Of a stretch of 64,000 nucleotides of DNA, positions 42,326 to 50,712 are shown piece by piece (positions within the stretch are counted from its first letter, which is position 1; each line of letters begins with the position of its first letter). The notes beneath the pieces were generated by a model. The model did no database searches, was not told the origin of the DNA, and saw nothing but the letters and a program-made list of their open reading frames with translations. Source of the stretch: Streptomyces sp. NBC_01296 (lineage in GTDB: Bacteria > Actinomycetota > Actinomycetes > Streptomycetales > Streptomycetaceae); the NCBI RefSeq assembly GCF_035984415.1, contig NZ_CP130720.1:6758001-6822000 (forward strand). Reading direction: 5' to 3'. The translations under genes were made by a program, and so were the position numbers.

Positions 42326-43156
42326 GTGAGGATCTGGCTCGACGGCGCGCTGCGGGACGCCGACAGCGCACAGGTGTCCGTGTTCGACCACGGGCTGACC
42401 GTGGGCGACGGTGTGTTCGAGACGCTGAAGGCGGAGCAGGGCACGGCCTTCGCGCTCACCCGGCATCTGGACCGGCTGACCCGCTCGGCCCGCGGTCTCG
42501 GGCTGCCCGACCCCGACCCGGACGAGGTGCGCCGGGCCTGCGCGGCCGTCCTGGAGGCCAATCCGATGCCGCTCGGCCGGCTGCGCATCACGTACACCGG
42601 CGGCGTCTCCCCGCTCGGCTCCGACCGCGGGGAGTCCGGCCCCACCCTGATCGTGGCCCTCGGCGAGACCGCCCGCCGGCCGGACTCCACCGCCGTGATC
42701 ACCGTGCCCTGGGTGCGCAACGAGCGCTCCGCCGTGACCGGCCTGAAGACCACCTCATACGCGGAGAACGTCGTCGCGCTGGCCGCCGCCCACCGGGCCG
42801 GGGCCTCCGAAGCCCTGTTCGCGAACACCGTCGGGCGGCTCTGCGAGGGCACCGGCTCCAACGTGTTCGTCGTACTCGACGGGGAGCTGCACACGCCGCC
42901 CGTCGCCTCCGGCTGCCTGGCCGGCATCACCCGCGCCCTCGTCGTGGAGTGGGCCGGGGCCAAGGAGACGGACCTGCCCTTCGAGGCGCTCGAGCAGGCC
43001 GAGGAGATCTTCCTGACCTCCACGCTGCGCGATGTGCAGGCCGTCCACCGGGTCGACGACCGTACGACGGCCGCGGCCGCGGCCGCGCCGGGACACGTCA
43101 CGGCCGAGGCGATGCGGATCTTCGACGCGCGCTCCGGCGAGGACCTGGACCCGTGA
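42326..43156 (+). CDS. Class IV aminotransferase, aminodeoxychorismate lyase-like
   Basis: The 276-residue fold-type IV PLP enzyme contains SVFDHGLTVGDGVFETL. The PLP lysine is in VTGLKTTSYAENVVAL (near residue 140), and GRLCEGTGSNVFVV and EIFLTSTLRDVQAV follow. PabC releases pyruvate from aminodeoxychorismate to give p-aminobenzoate. The order directly after the PabB-like gene supports this over branched-chain or D-amino acid transamination. GGAGGG precedes the GTG. Confidence 0.88.
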   Translation: MRIWLDGALRDADSAQVSVFDHGLTVGDGVFETLKAEQGTAFALTRHLDRLTRSARGLGLPDPDPDEVRRACAAVLEANPMPLGRLRITYTGGVSPLGSDRGESGPTLIVALGETARRPDSTAVITVPWVRNERSAVTGLKTTSYAENVVALAAAHRAGASEALFANTVGRLCEGTGSNVFVVLDGELHTPPVASGCLAGITRALVVEWAGAKETDLPFEALEQAEEIFLTSTLRDVQAVHRVDDRTTAAAAAAPGHVTAEAMRIFDARSGEDLDP

Positions 43157-43226
43157 GGCTCCCGGCGCCCGGACTGCCCCGTTAAAGGCTGTCGCACGGG
43201 CCGCAGGGCAGGGTAGAACTCGACTG

Positions 43227-44051
43227 ATGACCACCACCCTGCGGCCGAGCGGGCCGCTTCAGCAGAGCAGCGGGGGCGCGCGGTCGCGCCCGTACGAGAT
43301 CCGGGTCAACAGCAGGCGCGTCGGCGCGCTGCTGGTCGCCTGCGACACGCCCTTCGGGCCGACGGTCGGGGAGATCCGCGACCTCGCCGTCGACGAACCC
43401 GACCGGCGGCGCGGCCGGGCCACGGTCGGGGCGCTCGCCGCCGAGGAGGTGCTGCGCGGCTGGGGCTGCCGCCGCGTCCGGGTCTCCGTACCCGCCGCCT
43501 GCGCGGGCGGCCTGCGGATGGCGCAGGCGCTCGGGTACGCCGAGTACAGCCGCATCATGGCCAAGGAGCTCCCCGCGGAGCCGCCCGAGCTCCGGGAGGG
43601 GGTTCTCGGTCGCCCCATGACGCAGGCCGAGTACGAGGTCTGGCTCGTCGACGCGATCGACGGCTACACCGCCGACTGGACCAGCCGGGGCATGCCGGAG
43701 GAGGCCGCGCGGGCGAAGTCGGTGGCCGACCACGAGCGCCAGCTGCCCCACGGGCTGGCCACGGAGGGCACCACCCTCTGCGTCCTGGAGGCGGCGGGCG
43801 CCCCGGTCGGCCACGTGTGGGTGGCGCCGGCCGGGGAGGGCGCGTACGTCTTCGACGTCGCGGTCGCCGAGGAGCACCGGGGCCGGGGGTACGGCCGAGA
43901 CCTGATGCTGCTCGCCGAACGCGAGGCCCTCGCCGCGGGCCACCGCACCCTCGGGCTCCAGGTCTTCGCCGGCAACACCCCGGCCCTGCGGCTCTACGAG
44001 TCCCTCGGCTACCGGACCACCGACGTGAACTACGCCAAGGACCTGCTCTAG
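43227..44051 (+). CDS. Double-domain GNAT acetyltransferase
   Basis: The 274-residue protein appears to have two GNAT domains. The first (about residues 20-115) has GEIRDLAVDEPDRRRGRATV. The second (about 130-274) has AYVFDVAVAEEHRGRGYGRD, QVFAGNTPALRLYESLGYRT. In such tandem proteins one domain is often inactive: the first lacks the clean RGxGxG loop. TAGAAC lies seven bases before the ATG, so the mRNA may be leaderless. The substrate is unknown. Confidence 0.85.
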   Translation: MTTTLRPSGPLQQSSGGARSRPYEIRVNSRRVGALLVACDTPFGPTVGEIRDLAVDEPDRRRGRATVGALAAEEVLRGWGCRRVRVSVPAACAGGLRMAQALGYAEYSRIMAKELPAEPPELREGVLGRPMTQAEYEVWLVDAIDGYTADWTSRGMPEEAARAKSVADHERQLPHGLATEGTTLCVLEAAGAPVGHVWVAPAGEGAYVFDVAVAEEHRGRGYGRDLMLLAEREALAAGHRTLGLQVFAGNTPALRLYESLGYRTTDVNYAKDLL

Positions 44052-44551
44052 GGGGTTTCGGCGGCCAGCAGGCGGTCCGCGATCTCCTCGATGCGGGCGC
44101 GCAGGCCGTCCTGGCTCTTGCCGCCGTCGAGGCGCTCGCCGCCGATCACGTACGTCGGGGTGCCGCTCACGCCGAGCGCCTTGCCCTCGGCCTGGTCGGC
44201 GTCGACGATCAGGATGTGCCGGCCGTCGATCAGGGCGGTGTCCAACTCTTCGGCGTCGAGGCCGAGTTCGCGCGCCACGTCCAGCAGTACGGCCTCGCCG
44301 CGCTCGCCGAGCTCCGCGGTGCGCGCCAGGACGGCCTCCACGTACGGCCAGGCCCGGCCCTGCTCCGCGGCCTCCTCGGCGGCCTGCGCCGCGGCGAAGG
44401 CGTGCTTGTGCTTCTCCAGCGGGAAGTGGCGCAGCCGGATGTCCAGCCGGTCGCCGTAGCGGGCCCGCAGGGCGTGTACGTCGCCCAGGGCGCGGTGGCA
44501 GTCCGGGCACTGGAGTTCGCACCAGACGTCGAGGATCACGGAATCGGTCAT
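44048..44551 (-). CDS. DsbA/FrnE-type thioredoxin-fold protein
   Basis: The 167-residue protein has a thioredoxin fold with active site CPDC (residues 15-18), and Cys11 close by. AAEEAAEQGRAWPYVEAV is the helical insertion of the DsbA family. VSGTPTYVIGGERLDG carries the cis-Pro loop. There is no signal peptide, so it should be cytoplasmic like FrnE-group members. ATG 44551 is chosen because the open frame further upstream has no family resemblance. Confidence 0.85.
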   Translation of the reverse strand: MTDSVILDVWCELQCPDCHRALGDVHALRARYGDRLDIRLRHFPLEKHKHAFAAAQAAEEAAEQGRAWPYVEAVLARTAELGERGEAVLLDVARELGLDAEELDTALIDGRHILIVDADQAEGKALGVSGTPTYVIGGERLDGGKSQDGLRARIEEIADRLLAAETP

Positions 44552-44730
44552 GCGGACAGTCTCCCAGCCGCCGGGCGCCGCCACCGAAACGCACCCCCCG
44601 ACGCCCCTGAGGAGGAGGCGCGACCCCGAGATCTCCCGGAGATCGGTCCGGGATCCGCTCGGGACATGGCCGCTGCGGCGGTGCCCGGTGCAGGATGGAA
44701 GGGACAGTTCGCGCACCCCTGGAGGACCGC

Positions 44731-45198
44731 ATGCTTGCCGAGACCATATGTTCCGCGGTGTCCGCGGCGGGCCTGGGCGTCGCCGCGGTGACCGCGTACC
44801 GCAAGCGCTTCCTCGCCGCTGCGCGCATCGCGGCGTACGCGCTGGTGCCGGTCGCCCTGGTGATGACGGGCTTCGTGGAGTGGGTGTCCGGGATGGTCTT
44901 CAACCCGACCGTCTGGGCGGGCTTCGGGCTGCTCGGGCTGTCCTGGGTGCTGTTCATGACCACGCGGGCCGTCGAGCGCCGCGGCCTCGGCGGCGGGGAG
45001 AAGCCGGCCAAGGCGGTCAAGCCGGCGAAGGCCGCGAAGGGGCGTCCCGCGCAGGAGGCCGTGGCGCCGGCCGCGTCCGCCCCGTCGCTCGGAGAGGGGG
45101 CCCGTCCGCAGCCGGAGCCCCGCCGCAGCGCCGCCCCCGCCACTCCTGCGGATGACTTCTCCGACATCGAAGCGATTCTGAAGAAGCACGGCATCTGA
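44731..45198 (+). CDS. Small membrane protein with Lys/Ala-rich tail
   Basis: The 155-residue protein has two or three N-terminal hydrophobic segments (TICSAVSAAGLGVAAVTAY, IAAYALVPVALVMTGFV, WAGFGLLGLSWVLFMTT). A Lys/Ala/Pro-rich linker (GEKPAKAVKPAKAAKG) and a short conserved-looking end, DDFSDIEAILKKHGI, follow. GGAGG lies five bases before the ATG. Its role is unknown. The C-terminal motif may be a docking peptide. Confidence 0.75.
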   Translation: MLAETICSAVSAAGLGVAAVTAYRKRFLAAARIAAYALVPVALVMTGFVEWVSGMVFNPTVWAGFGLLGLSWVLFMTTRAVERRGLGGGEKPAKAVKPAKAAKGRPAQEAVAPAASAPSLGEGARPQPEPRRSAAPATPADDFSDIEAILKKHGI

Positions 45199-45307
45199 CG
45201 TCCGCGCACGGAAATCCCGCGAACCTGACAAGAAGGGGTGAACTCCCGCGCGAACGTTGGCGTGTTGAGGGCCCGATCGGGGCGCCCTGGGCCATCATCG
45301 CCCCGAC

Positions 45308-45487
45308 ATGCTCGACACATCGCAGGGTGAGCCGACGGTTCCCGCGCCGGCCCCGCTCCCCGCCCCCGTTGCCGAGGAGCCGCGAGGCTGCCTCTTCGCG
45401 CTCTCCCAGCCGCCCCTGATGATCTTCCTAGGGGTGATCGGCACCCTGTTGCTGCTGGCTTCCGTGCATGACCTCTTCCTGCTCTGA
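45308..45487 (+). CDS. Putative 59-residue single-span membrane protein
   Basis: A short frame starts at ATG 45308 with a Pro/Ala-rich N terminus and ends in one hydrophobic helix (PLMIFLGVIGTLLLLASV). Codon third positions are G/C-rich. No clear ribosome site is seen, so it may be leaderless. Its last 60 bp overlap the convergent CGNR gene. It is below common size cut-offs and may be unannotated. Confidence 0.5.
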   Translation: MLDTSQGEPTVPAPAPLPAPVAEEPRGCLFALSQPPLMIFLGVIGTLLLLASVHDLFLL

Positions 45488-46048
45488 CGGTCCCGCGTCG
45501 GCCTCCTTGCGCCGGGCCCGGTACGCCGCCACGTGCAGCCGGTTCCCGCAGGTCCGACTGTCGCAGTAGCGCCGCGAGCGGTTCCGCGAGAGGTCCACGA
45601 AGGCCCGCCGGCAGTCGGGGGCCTCGCAGCGGCGCAGCCGCTCCTGCTCCCCGGAGACCACGATGAAGGCCAGCGCCATGCCGCCGTCGGCCGCGAGGTG
45701 GTCGCCGAGCGAGGCGCCCGGCGCGAAGTAGTGGACGTGCCAGTCGTAGCCGTCGTGGTCGGTCAGCTGCGGGGTGGTACCGGCGGTCGCCACCAGCTCG
45801 TTGATCAGTCCGGCCGCGGTGCGGGGGTTGACCGCCCCGAACACCTGGGCGAATTTGCCGCGGACCGTGCGCACTCCGGCGAGGTCGCGGACGCCGAGCT
45901 CGCCGACGTCGCTGATCTCGTACTCGCGCACGAACTCGCGCAGTGAGCCGACGTCCGCCAGCCCGTCGGGCTGGTCCGTCTCGGCCGTGGTGTTCACCAG
46001 CGCGACGACGACGTCGAGCGCGCGACGGGTGTCGTGGGGAATCTGCAC
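45428..46048 (-). CDS. CGNR zinc-finger (ABATE-domain) regulator-like protein
   Basis: The 206-residue protein has an N-terminal ABATE-like domain (residues about 1-130) and a C-terminal CGNR zinc finger. The finger runs CEAPDCRRAFVDLSRNRSRR, then YCDSRTCGNRLHVAAYRARR, including the four cysteines and the CGNR signature. Such proteins probably bind nucleic acid as stress-linked regulators. The tail is Gln/Glu-rich. Its 3' end overlaps the small plus-strand frame at 45308-45487. Confidence 0.9.
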   Translation of the reverse strand: MQIPHDTRRALDVVVALVNTTAETDQPDGLADVGSLREFVREYEISDVGELGVRDLAGVRTVRGKFAQVFGAVNPRTAAGLINELVATAGTTPQLTDHDGYDWHVHYFAPGASLGDHLAADGGMALAFIVVSGEQERLRRCEAPDCRRAFVDLSRNRSRRYCDSRTCGNRLHVAAYRARRKEADAGPSEQEEVMHGSQQQQGADHP

Positions 46049-46313
46049 GGTGGTCGCTCCCTGGGGGCCGGGCCTGCGGCGACGGACCAGTGCCGCCGCT
46101 GGGGGCCGACTCTAGTCGTCCCCGGGCGGCACCGGGAGGTGCCTCTGCTCCGACTGCGTCACGCACACCGGCGCCGCCCTCGCGGGTGGCTTCCGCAAGA
46201 ACAGCGCCGGCACTGCCGTATGTGGTTTTTGTCCAGCCCGCACCGTCGCCCCGAGTCGGACGGTGCGGAGTGGCCCCCGGCGCAGGCCGGGAGGTGCTCC
46301 CTGTGGGCCTGGT

Positions 46314-46727
46314 TCAGCTTTCGGCCAGGATGTGGGAGAGCTCTTTGTCGAGGTCGAAGTGCCGGTGTTCGGTCCCGGGTGGAACCGCGGCGTCCGTCCG
46401 CTTGAGGAACGACTCGAGTGCGCGGGCGGGTGCTTCGAGCAGTGCTTCTCCCTCCGGTGAGCTCAGGGCGATGCAGACGACGCCCTGACCGTGGCTGCGG
46501 GACGGCCAGACGCGGACGTCTCCGGTTCCGGTGGGCCGGTGGAGGCCCTCAGCGAGGAGGTCTCGGGCGAATACCCACTCGACCGTCTCCTCGGCGCCGG
46601 TGTGGAAGGTGGCGTGCACGGCGTAGGGATCGGCCGTGTCATACCGCAGGCCCGCCGGGACAGGCAGTGAGGACTCGCTCGACACAACGAGGCGCAGGTG
46701 CAGCTCGCAGCTGACCGTGGTGTTCAT
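46314..46727 (-). CDS. ssgB: Sporulation cell-division regulator SsgB
   Basis: The 137-residue SALP-family protein begins NTTVSCELHLRLVVSSESSL and contains DPYAVHATFHTG, VEWVFARDLLAEGLHRPTG and FLKRTDAAVPPGTEHRHFDL. These match SsgB, which in Streptomyces recruits FtsZ to future septa in aerial hyphae and is required for sporulation. The ATG at 46727 gives exactly the known length. An earlier in-frame start would add 22 unrelated residues. It is the clearest taxonomic marker in the window. The upstream gap is shared with a divergent membrane gene. Confidence 0.96.
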   Translation of the reverse strand: MNTTVSCELHLRLVVSSESSLPVPAGLRYDTADPYAVHATFHTGAEETVEWVFARDLLAEGLHRPTGTGDVRVWPSRSHGQGVVCIALSSPEGEALLEAPARALESFLKRTDAAVPPGTEHRHFDLDKELSHILAES

Positions 46728-46868
46728 AAGCGCCAGGGCCTTTCGCTCAGTGTGCGCTCGGGGATTCGCACGTCGGCGAAATCGACATGCCACCTACGGT
46801 GCCGTTGTAAACCCCTCTGACCGTTTTGCGGACCTCTGGGTCCCTCGGACGGCGGATCCAAACCACCA

Positions 46869-46897
46869 TTCACGTGTGCTTCCGGCTCCGGTAGATT
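46869..46897 (+). promoter_or_regulatory. Leaderless promoter of PGPGW-family gene
   Basis: TTCACG (46869-46874), a 17-bp spacer and TAGATT (46892-46897) are followed seven bases later by the ATG at 46905. Confidence 0.65.
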
Positions 46898-46904
46898 CGA
46901 GCCC

Positions 46905-47354
46905 ATGAATACGGGGAGTGACCGCGGGACCGAAGCGTCCGCAGCCGACGACACCAGCACTCAGCAGACCACGGAAGAAGCGCCGCACGTATCGAAGGCT
47001 CCCGCCTTCATCAAGTCGCGCCGCACCCTGCACCTCAGCTGGCAGGTCGGCGTCTTCGTCGTCGGACTCGCCGTCATCGGTGCCGGCGTCGCCATGCTCG
47101 TCCTGCCCGGCCCCGGCTGGGTCGCGATCTTCGCGGGCCTCGCGATCTGGGCCACCGAGTTCGCCTGGGCCTCGCTCGCGCTTCGCTGGACCAAGCGCAA
47201 GGTCACCGAGGCCGCGCAGAAGGCACTGGACCCGAAGGTCCGCCGCCGCAACATCATCCTGACCAGCGTCGGACTCGTGATCGCCGGCGCGCTGATCGGC
47301 TTCTACCTGTGGAAGTACGGCCTCACGATGCCGTGGGACCTCAAGGACCAGTGA
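46905..47354 (+). CDS. PGPGW/TIGR02611-type transmembrane protein
   Basis: The 149-residue protein has a polar N terminus and a central hydrophobic block with AGVAMLVLPGPGWVAIFAGL, the PGPGW hallmark. It also has FAWASLALRWTKRKV and a last membrane segment, SVGLVIAGALIGFYLW. The family is widespread in actinobacteria, with no known function. It is leaderless by promoter spacing. Confidence 0.88.
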   Translation: MNTGSDRGTEASAADDTSTQQTTEEAPHVSKAPAFIKSRRTLHLSWQVGVFVVGLAVIGAGVAMLVLPGPGWVAIFAGLAIWATEFAWASLALRWTKRKVTEAAQKALDPKVRRRNIILTSVGLVIAGALIGFYLWKYGLTMPWDLKDQ

Positions 47355-47400
47355 TGGTCGGGAACCACCGCTGACATGGGGTAATGTTTGCGGTGCGTCC

Positions 47401-47472
47401 GGGCGATTAGCTCAGTGGGAGAGCACTTCGTTCACACCGAAGGGGTCACTGGTTCGAACCCAGTATCGCCCA
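47401..47472 (+). tRNA. tRNA-Val(CAC)
   Basis: The acceptor is GGGCGAT/ATCGCCC with A73. The anticodon loop TTCACAC gives CAC, and the T-loop is TTCGAAC. TAATGT at 47382-47387 may be its -10. A strong terminator follows at 47479. Confidence 0.96.
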
Positions 47473-47478
47473 CCCGGA

Positions 47479-47517
47479 CCAAGGGCCCGGAGACTTTCAC
47501 CGTCTCCGGGCCCTTGG
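47479..47517 (+). terminator. Terminator after tRNA-Val(CAC)
   Basis: CCAAGGGCCCGGAGAC (47479-47494) and its perfect complement (47502-47517) form a 16-bp stem with a 7-nt loop. It lies between the tRNA and the stop of the convergent membrane gene. Confidence 0.85.
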
Positions 47518-47535
47518 CGTTGACCCCCGACGCCG

Positions 47536-49887
47536 TCACCTGAGCCGGCCGAGGGCCGCCCGCATCCGGCGCGCGTCGCGCAGCCGCTTCTCGTACGTCG
47601 CCCCCACCACCAGGAGCAGCAGCCCCGCCAGCGCCGGCGGCAGCCAGCGCGGCAGCGCGTCGACCACCTGGACCACGTACGGGGCGAGCTCGTGCAGGGC
47701 CACCGCCGCAAGGGCGCCGCCGCCGAGCAGCAGCGGCGCCTGGAGCCGCCGGTGCGCGCCGAGCAGGGTCACCGCGAGCGCCGCCAGGCCCAGCAGCAGC
47801 GGCCGCAGCCAGTGCGGGTCGCCCCAGGCCGCGACCAGGCTCGGCAGCAGCGTCGCCCCCAGCCCCGGCCCGTACGCCGTCCACGACGAGGCCCGCCGAT
47901 CCCTCCGGCGGCGCACGAAGCCCACCGCGAGGGCGAGCACCGTCACCGGCAGCGCGTACGCCTCCGGCGCCGCCACCCCGGACGCCGCGAGCCGGATCCA
48001 GGTCGCCGCCACGAACAGGGCCCCGGCCGCCCAGCCGAGCCGGCGCCGGTCCTCCCGGACCGCCGCGCCCGCGCAGACCACCCCGGCCAGCGCGCACACC
48101 AGCGCCGACAGGGCCGGCTCCCGGACGGGGAGGAGCAGCGCCACCGCGCCGGCCACGGCCGCCGCGATCTCCGCCGGGATCCGCACCCGGCCCAGGCGCG
48201 GGCCGAGCGCCGCCACCGCAGCCACGACCGCCAGCAGGGGCAGCGCCCACCAGGACACCGCGAGCCCCCACAGCGCCCCCAGCGCCGCCACCGTGCCCGC
48301 CGCGTATCCGACGGCCAGCACCGCCCCGCCGGCCCGTGTGGGCAGCGCGGCGGGCCCGTACGCCGCCCCTGCCGCGCAGCCCGCACCCAGCAGCCCGAAC
48401 ACCGCGAAGGTGGCCGCACGGCCGTCCAGCGCGGCCACCGACAGGTTCAGCGCCCCCACCGCGGCGCACACCGCAGCCGCGTACCCCGGGCCGCGTGCGA
48501 GCCGCAGCGCGCACACCCCGGCGGCCGCCGTCACCGCCAGCTGGGCCGCGAGCGCCGCCGCGACGGGCAGCCCGTACGCCATCGGCGCCGTGAACAGCCC
48601 CGCCCAGGCCAGGACCACCGCGATCACGCCCGGCTCCGGGCGCGGCAGCACCCGCGCCGGCCACCCGGCGGCCCCCGCCGCGACCAGCAGGGTCACCGCG
48701 GCCGCCGGGCCCGGCCCGCACATGTCCCGGGACGGTGTCGTCGCCGCCCACACCTCGTCCAGCACCCCGATCCGGGACACCAGCGAGCCCACCGCGGGCG
48801 GCAGCGCCGACACCGCGGCCAGGGCCGCCACCCCCGCCCCGGCCCAGGCCAGGCCGCGGCGGACCGCCACCGGGAGCGCGCCCGCCCGTACCGCTGCCAG
48901 CAGCGGCAGGGCGAGCAGCAGGAACACCACCACGGCCCACTCCCGCGACAACCCGGGACGGGCCAGGCCGCCGAGCGCCGCCACCGCCGCCAGGGCGCCG
49001 GCGACCGCGCCCGCCATCGCAGAAGGCTCCCGCCAGGCCACCCCGACGCCCAGCGCCGCGCAGGCCGCCAGCAGCAGCGCCGGACCGGCCGCCGCGGCCG
49101 CCGAGCCGGCCTGCACCGACTCCGACAGCCCGATCAGCAGGGCCCCCGCCGCGAGGACGGCCGCGCTCACCGCCGCCGGAACGGACACCGACGCCCGCGC
49201 GCGGACCCCCCGCGCCGCCAGCACGAGCGCCGCATCCAGCGCCGCCGTCGCCAGCAGCGCCCAGCCGACCCCCACCGGGTCCGCCGCCGAGGCCACCGCC
49301 GCCAGCGGCAGCGGGAGCTGCGCCGTCAGCACCGCCGCCGGCAGCGGGACCGTCAGCCCCGGCAGCACCCGGGCGTACCCCGCCCACAGCGCCGCCAGCA
49401 CGGCCGCCGCCCCCGCCGCGTACGCCGCGGCGTCACTGTCCGGCGCGGCGACCGCGTACACCGCGTACGCGTCCAGCACCGTCAGCAGCAGCCCCACCGC
49501 CGCCACCGACTCGGCCGTCGACCGCAGCCCCCGGCGCAGCAGCAGCGCCGGCGCGCCCAGCGCGGCCACCGTCACCACGGCCAGCGCCGCACTGCGCCCG
49601 GCGATCCCCATGGACCCCCAACTGACCAGCGTGAACGCAAGCGCAGCCACCGCCAGCAGCACCGCACCCAAGATCAGCAGCACGTTCTGCGCACTCGGGG
49701 CCGAGGCCTCCTGCGGGCGGGCGGGAACGCCCTGCGCCACCCACCCGCCCGGTGCCGGAAGCCGCAGCAGCCAGTCCCGGCGCGCCAGCAGATATCCGCG
49801 CCGGGCGTCGAGTTGGGCCAGTTCGCGGTCGATGAGCACGAGCTCCCGGTCGGGCGGGAGGGGGGTGTCGGGTGGTGGAGTCGCCAT
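47536..49887 (-). CDS. Large multi-span membrane protein
   Basis: The 783-residue protein is extremely Ala/Gly/Leu/Val-rich, with about 20 or more predicted membrane segments. It has a short N-terminal cytoplasmic helix (LVLIDRELAQLDARRGYLLARR). It resembles streptomycete proteins named SCO7613 C-terminal domain-containing membrane proteins. No transport or enzyme motif is evident. ATG 49887 fits the conserved polar start MATPPPDTPLPPDREL. Its start region faces the SRPBCC gene across a strong palindrome. Confidence 0.8.
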   Translation of the reverse strand: MATPPPDTPLPPDRELVLIDRELAQLDARRGYLLARRDWLLRLPAPGGWVAQGVPARPQEASAPSAQNVLLILGAVLLAVAALAFTLVSWGSMGIAGRSAALAVVTVAALGAPALLLRRGLRSTAESVAAVGLLLTVLDAYAVYAVAAPDSDAAAYAAGAAAVLAALWAGYARVLPGLTVPLPAAVLTAQLPLPLAAVASAADPVGVGWALLATAALDAALVLAARGVRARASVSVPAAVSAAVLAAGALLIGLSESVQAGSAAAAAGPALLLAACAALGVGVAWREPSAMAGAVAGALAAVAALGGLARPGLSREWAVVVFLLLALPLLAAVRAGALPVAVRRGLAWAGAGVAALAAVSALPPAVGSLVSRIGVLDEVWAATTPSRDMCGPGPAAAVTLLVAAGAAGWPARVLPRPEPGVIAVVLAWAGLFTAPMAYGLPVAAALAAQLAVTAAAGVCALRLARGPGYAAAVCAAVGALNLSVAALDGRAATFAVFGLLGAGCAAGAAYGPAALPTRAGGAVLAVGYAAGTVAALGALWGLAVSWWALPLLAVVAAVAALGPRLGRVRIPAEIAAAVAGAVALLLPVREPALSALVCALAGVVCAGAAVREDRRRLGWAAGALFVAATWIRLAASGVAAPEAYALPVTVLALAVGFVRRRRDRRASSWTAYGPGLGATLLPSLVAAWGDPHWLRPLLLGLAALAVTLLGAHRRLQAPLLLGGGALAAVALHELAPYVVQVVDALPRWLPPALAGLLLLVVGATYEKRLRDARRMRAALGRLR

Positions 49888-49927
49888 GTTCCGGAGTGTG
49901 GTGCCCGTCACGCCGTCAGGACATGGG

Positions 49928-49960
49928 CGTGCGTACTCAGATCCGCCCTGAGTACGCACG
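49928..49960. promoter_or_regulatory. Perfect 13-bp-arm palindrome between divergent genes
   Basis: CGTGCGTACTCAG (49928-49940) and CTGAGTACGCACG (49948-49960) are exact reverse complements around ATCCGCC. It lies between the divergent membrane and SRPBCC genes, immediately before AAGGAG. It could be an operator for both genes, or an RNA hairpin affecting translation. Confidence 0.65.
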
Positions 49961-49972
49961 GAAGGAGTGGAT

Positions 49973-50533
49973 GTGCGCGAGCGGGGCCCGCGCGAAGGCC
50001 CGCCGGTCCAGACTCGAGCCATGGACCGCAGCCGCGCAGGGAACACGGACCGCCGCCACCGGGACCGCTGGAACCGCTACCGCTTCCGCAGCGTGTGGGA
50101 CCTCGACGCCCCGCCCGCCCGGGTCTACGCCGCACTCGAGCAGACCGGGGACTACCCGCACTGGTGGCCCCAGGTCCGCGCCGTCGAGCGGATCGACGGA
50201 CACAGCGGCACCCTGCACATCCGCTCCGTCCTCCCGTACGAGATCCGCACCACCGCCACCGAACTCCTGCGCGACCCCGGCCGGGGCCTCCTGGAAGCCG
50301 CCCTGCACGGAGACATCGAGGGCTGGGCGCGGTGGACCGTACGCGCCCGGCGGGGCGACGGCGGGCGCGGCACGCGGGCCCTGTACGAGCAGGAGGTCGA
50401 GGTGCGCAGCCCCCTGCTGCGCCGCCTCGCGGTCCCCGCGCGGCCCGCGTTCCGGCTCAACCACGCCCTGATGATGCGGGCCGGCCGGCGCGCCCTCGCC
50501 GCCCGTCTGGCGGCCCCGCCGGAAGCGGTTTGA
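49973..50533 (+). CDS. SRPBCC (polyketide cyclase/START-like) family protein
   Basis: The protein has up to 186 residues and a helix-grip fold start: FRSVWDLDAPPARVYAALEQ, then WWPQVRAVERID and LHIRSVLPYEIRT. These are typical of SRPBCC ligand-binding proteins, which hold hydrophobic molecules. The GTG start at 49973 uses AAGGAG five bases upstream. An ATG at 50021 would trim 16 poorly conserved residues. The ligand is unknown. Confidence 0.8.
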   Translation: MRERGPREGPPVQTRAMDRSRAGNTDRRHRDRWNRYRFRSVWDLDAPPARVYAALEQTGDYPHWWPQVRAVERIDGHSGTLHIRSVLPYEIRTTATELLRDPGRGLLEAALHGDIEGWARWTVRARRGDGGRGTRALYEQEVEVRSPLLRRLAVPARPAFRLNHALMMRAGRRALAARLAAPPEAV

Positions 50534-50559
50534 ACCAGACCCCGTGCCTCTTGTATGGT
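50530..50559 (+). promoter_or_regulatory. tRNA-Val promoter
   Basis: TTGAAC (50530-50535) and TATGGT (50554-50559), 18 bp apart, precede the tRNA at 50573. It overlaps the end of the SRPBCC gene. Confidence 0.7.
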
Positions 50560-50572
50560 TCAACTCGTTCCC

Positions 50573-50644
50573 GGGCGATTAGCTCAGCGGGAGAGCACTT
50601 CGTTCACACCGAAGGGGTCACTGGTTCGATCCCAGTATCGCCCA
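50573..50644 (+). tRNA. tRNA-Val(CAC)
   Basis: This is a second CAC copy. It differs from 47401-47472 at one D-loop base (GCGGGA versus GTGGGA) and in the T-loop (TTCGATC versus TTCGAAC). The acceptor stem and anticodon loop are the same. Confidence 0.96.
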
Positions 50645-50651
50645 CCGGGTC

Positions 50652-50682
50652 AGGCCGGTCCGTCACACGACGGACCGGCCTT
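50652..50682 (+). terminator. Terminator after second tRNA-Val(CAC)
   Basis: AGGCCGGTCCGTC (50652-50664) and GACGGACCGGCCT (50669-50681) form a perfect 13-bp stem with an ACAC loop, then TT. Confidence 0.85.
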
Positions 50683-50712
50683 CCGCATCTCCGGGGGCCG
50701 TTGGTCGTCGCC

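Noticed and set aside
46238..46268. Terminator after ssgB
   Set aside because: A 10-bp stem exists but on the ssgB transcript it is followed by A-rich, not U-rich, sequence, so termination is uncertain.
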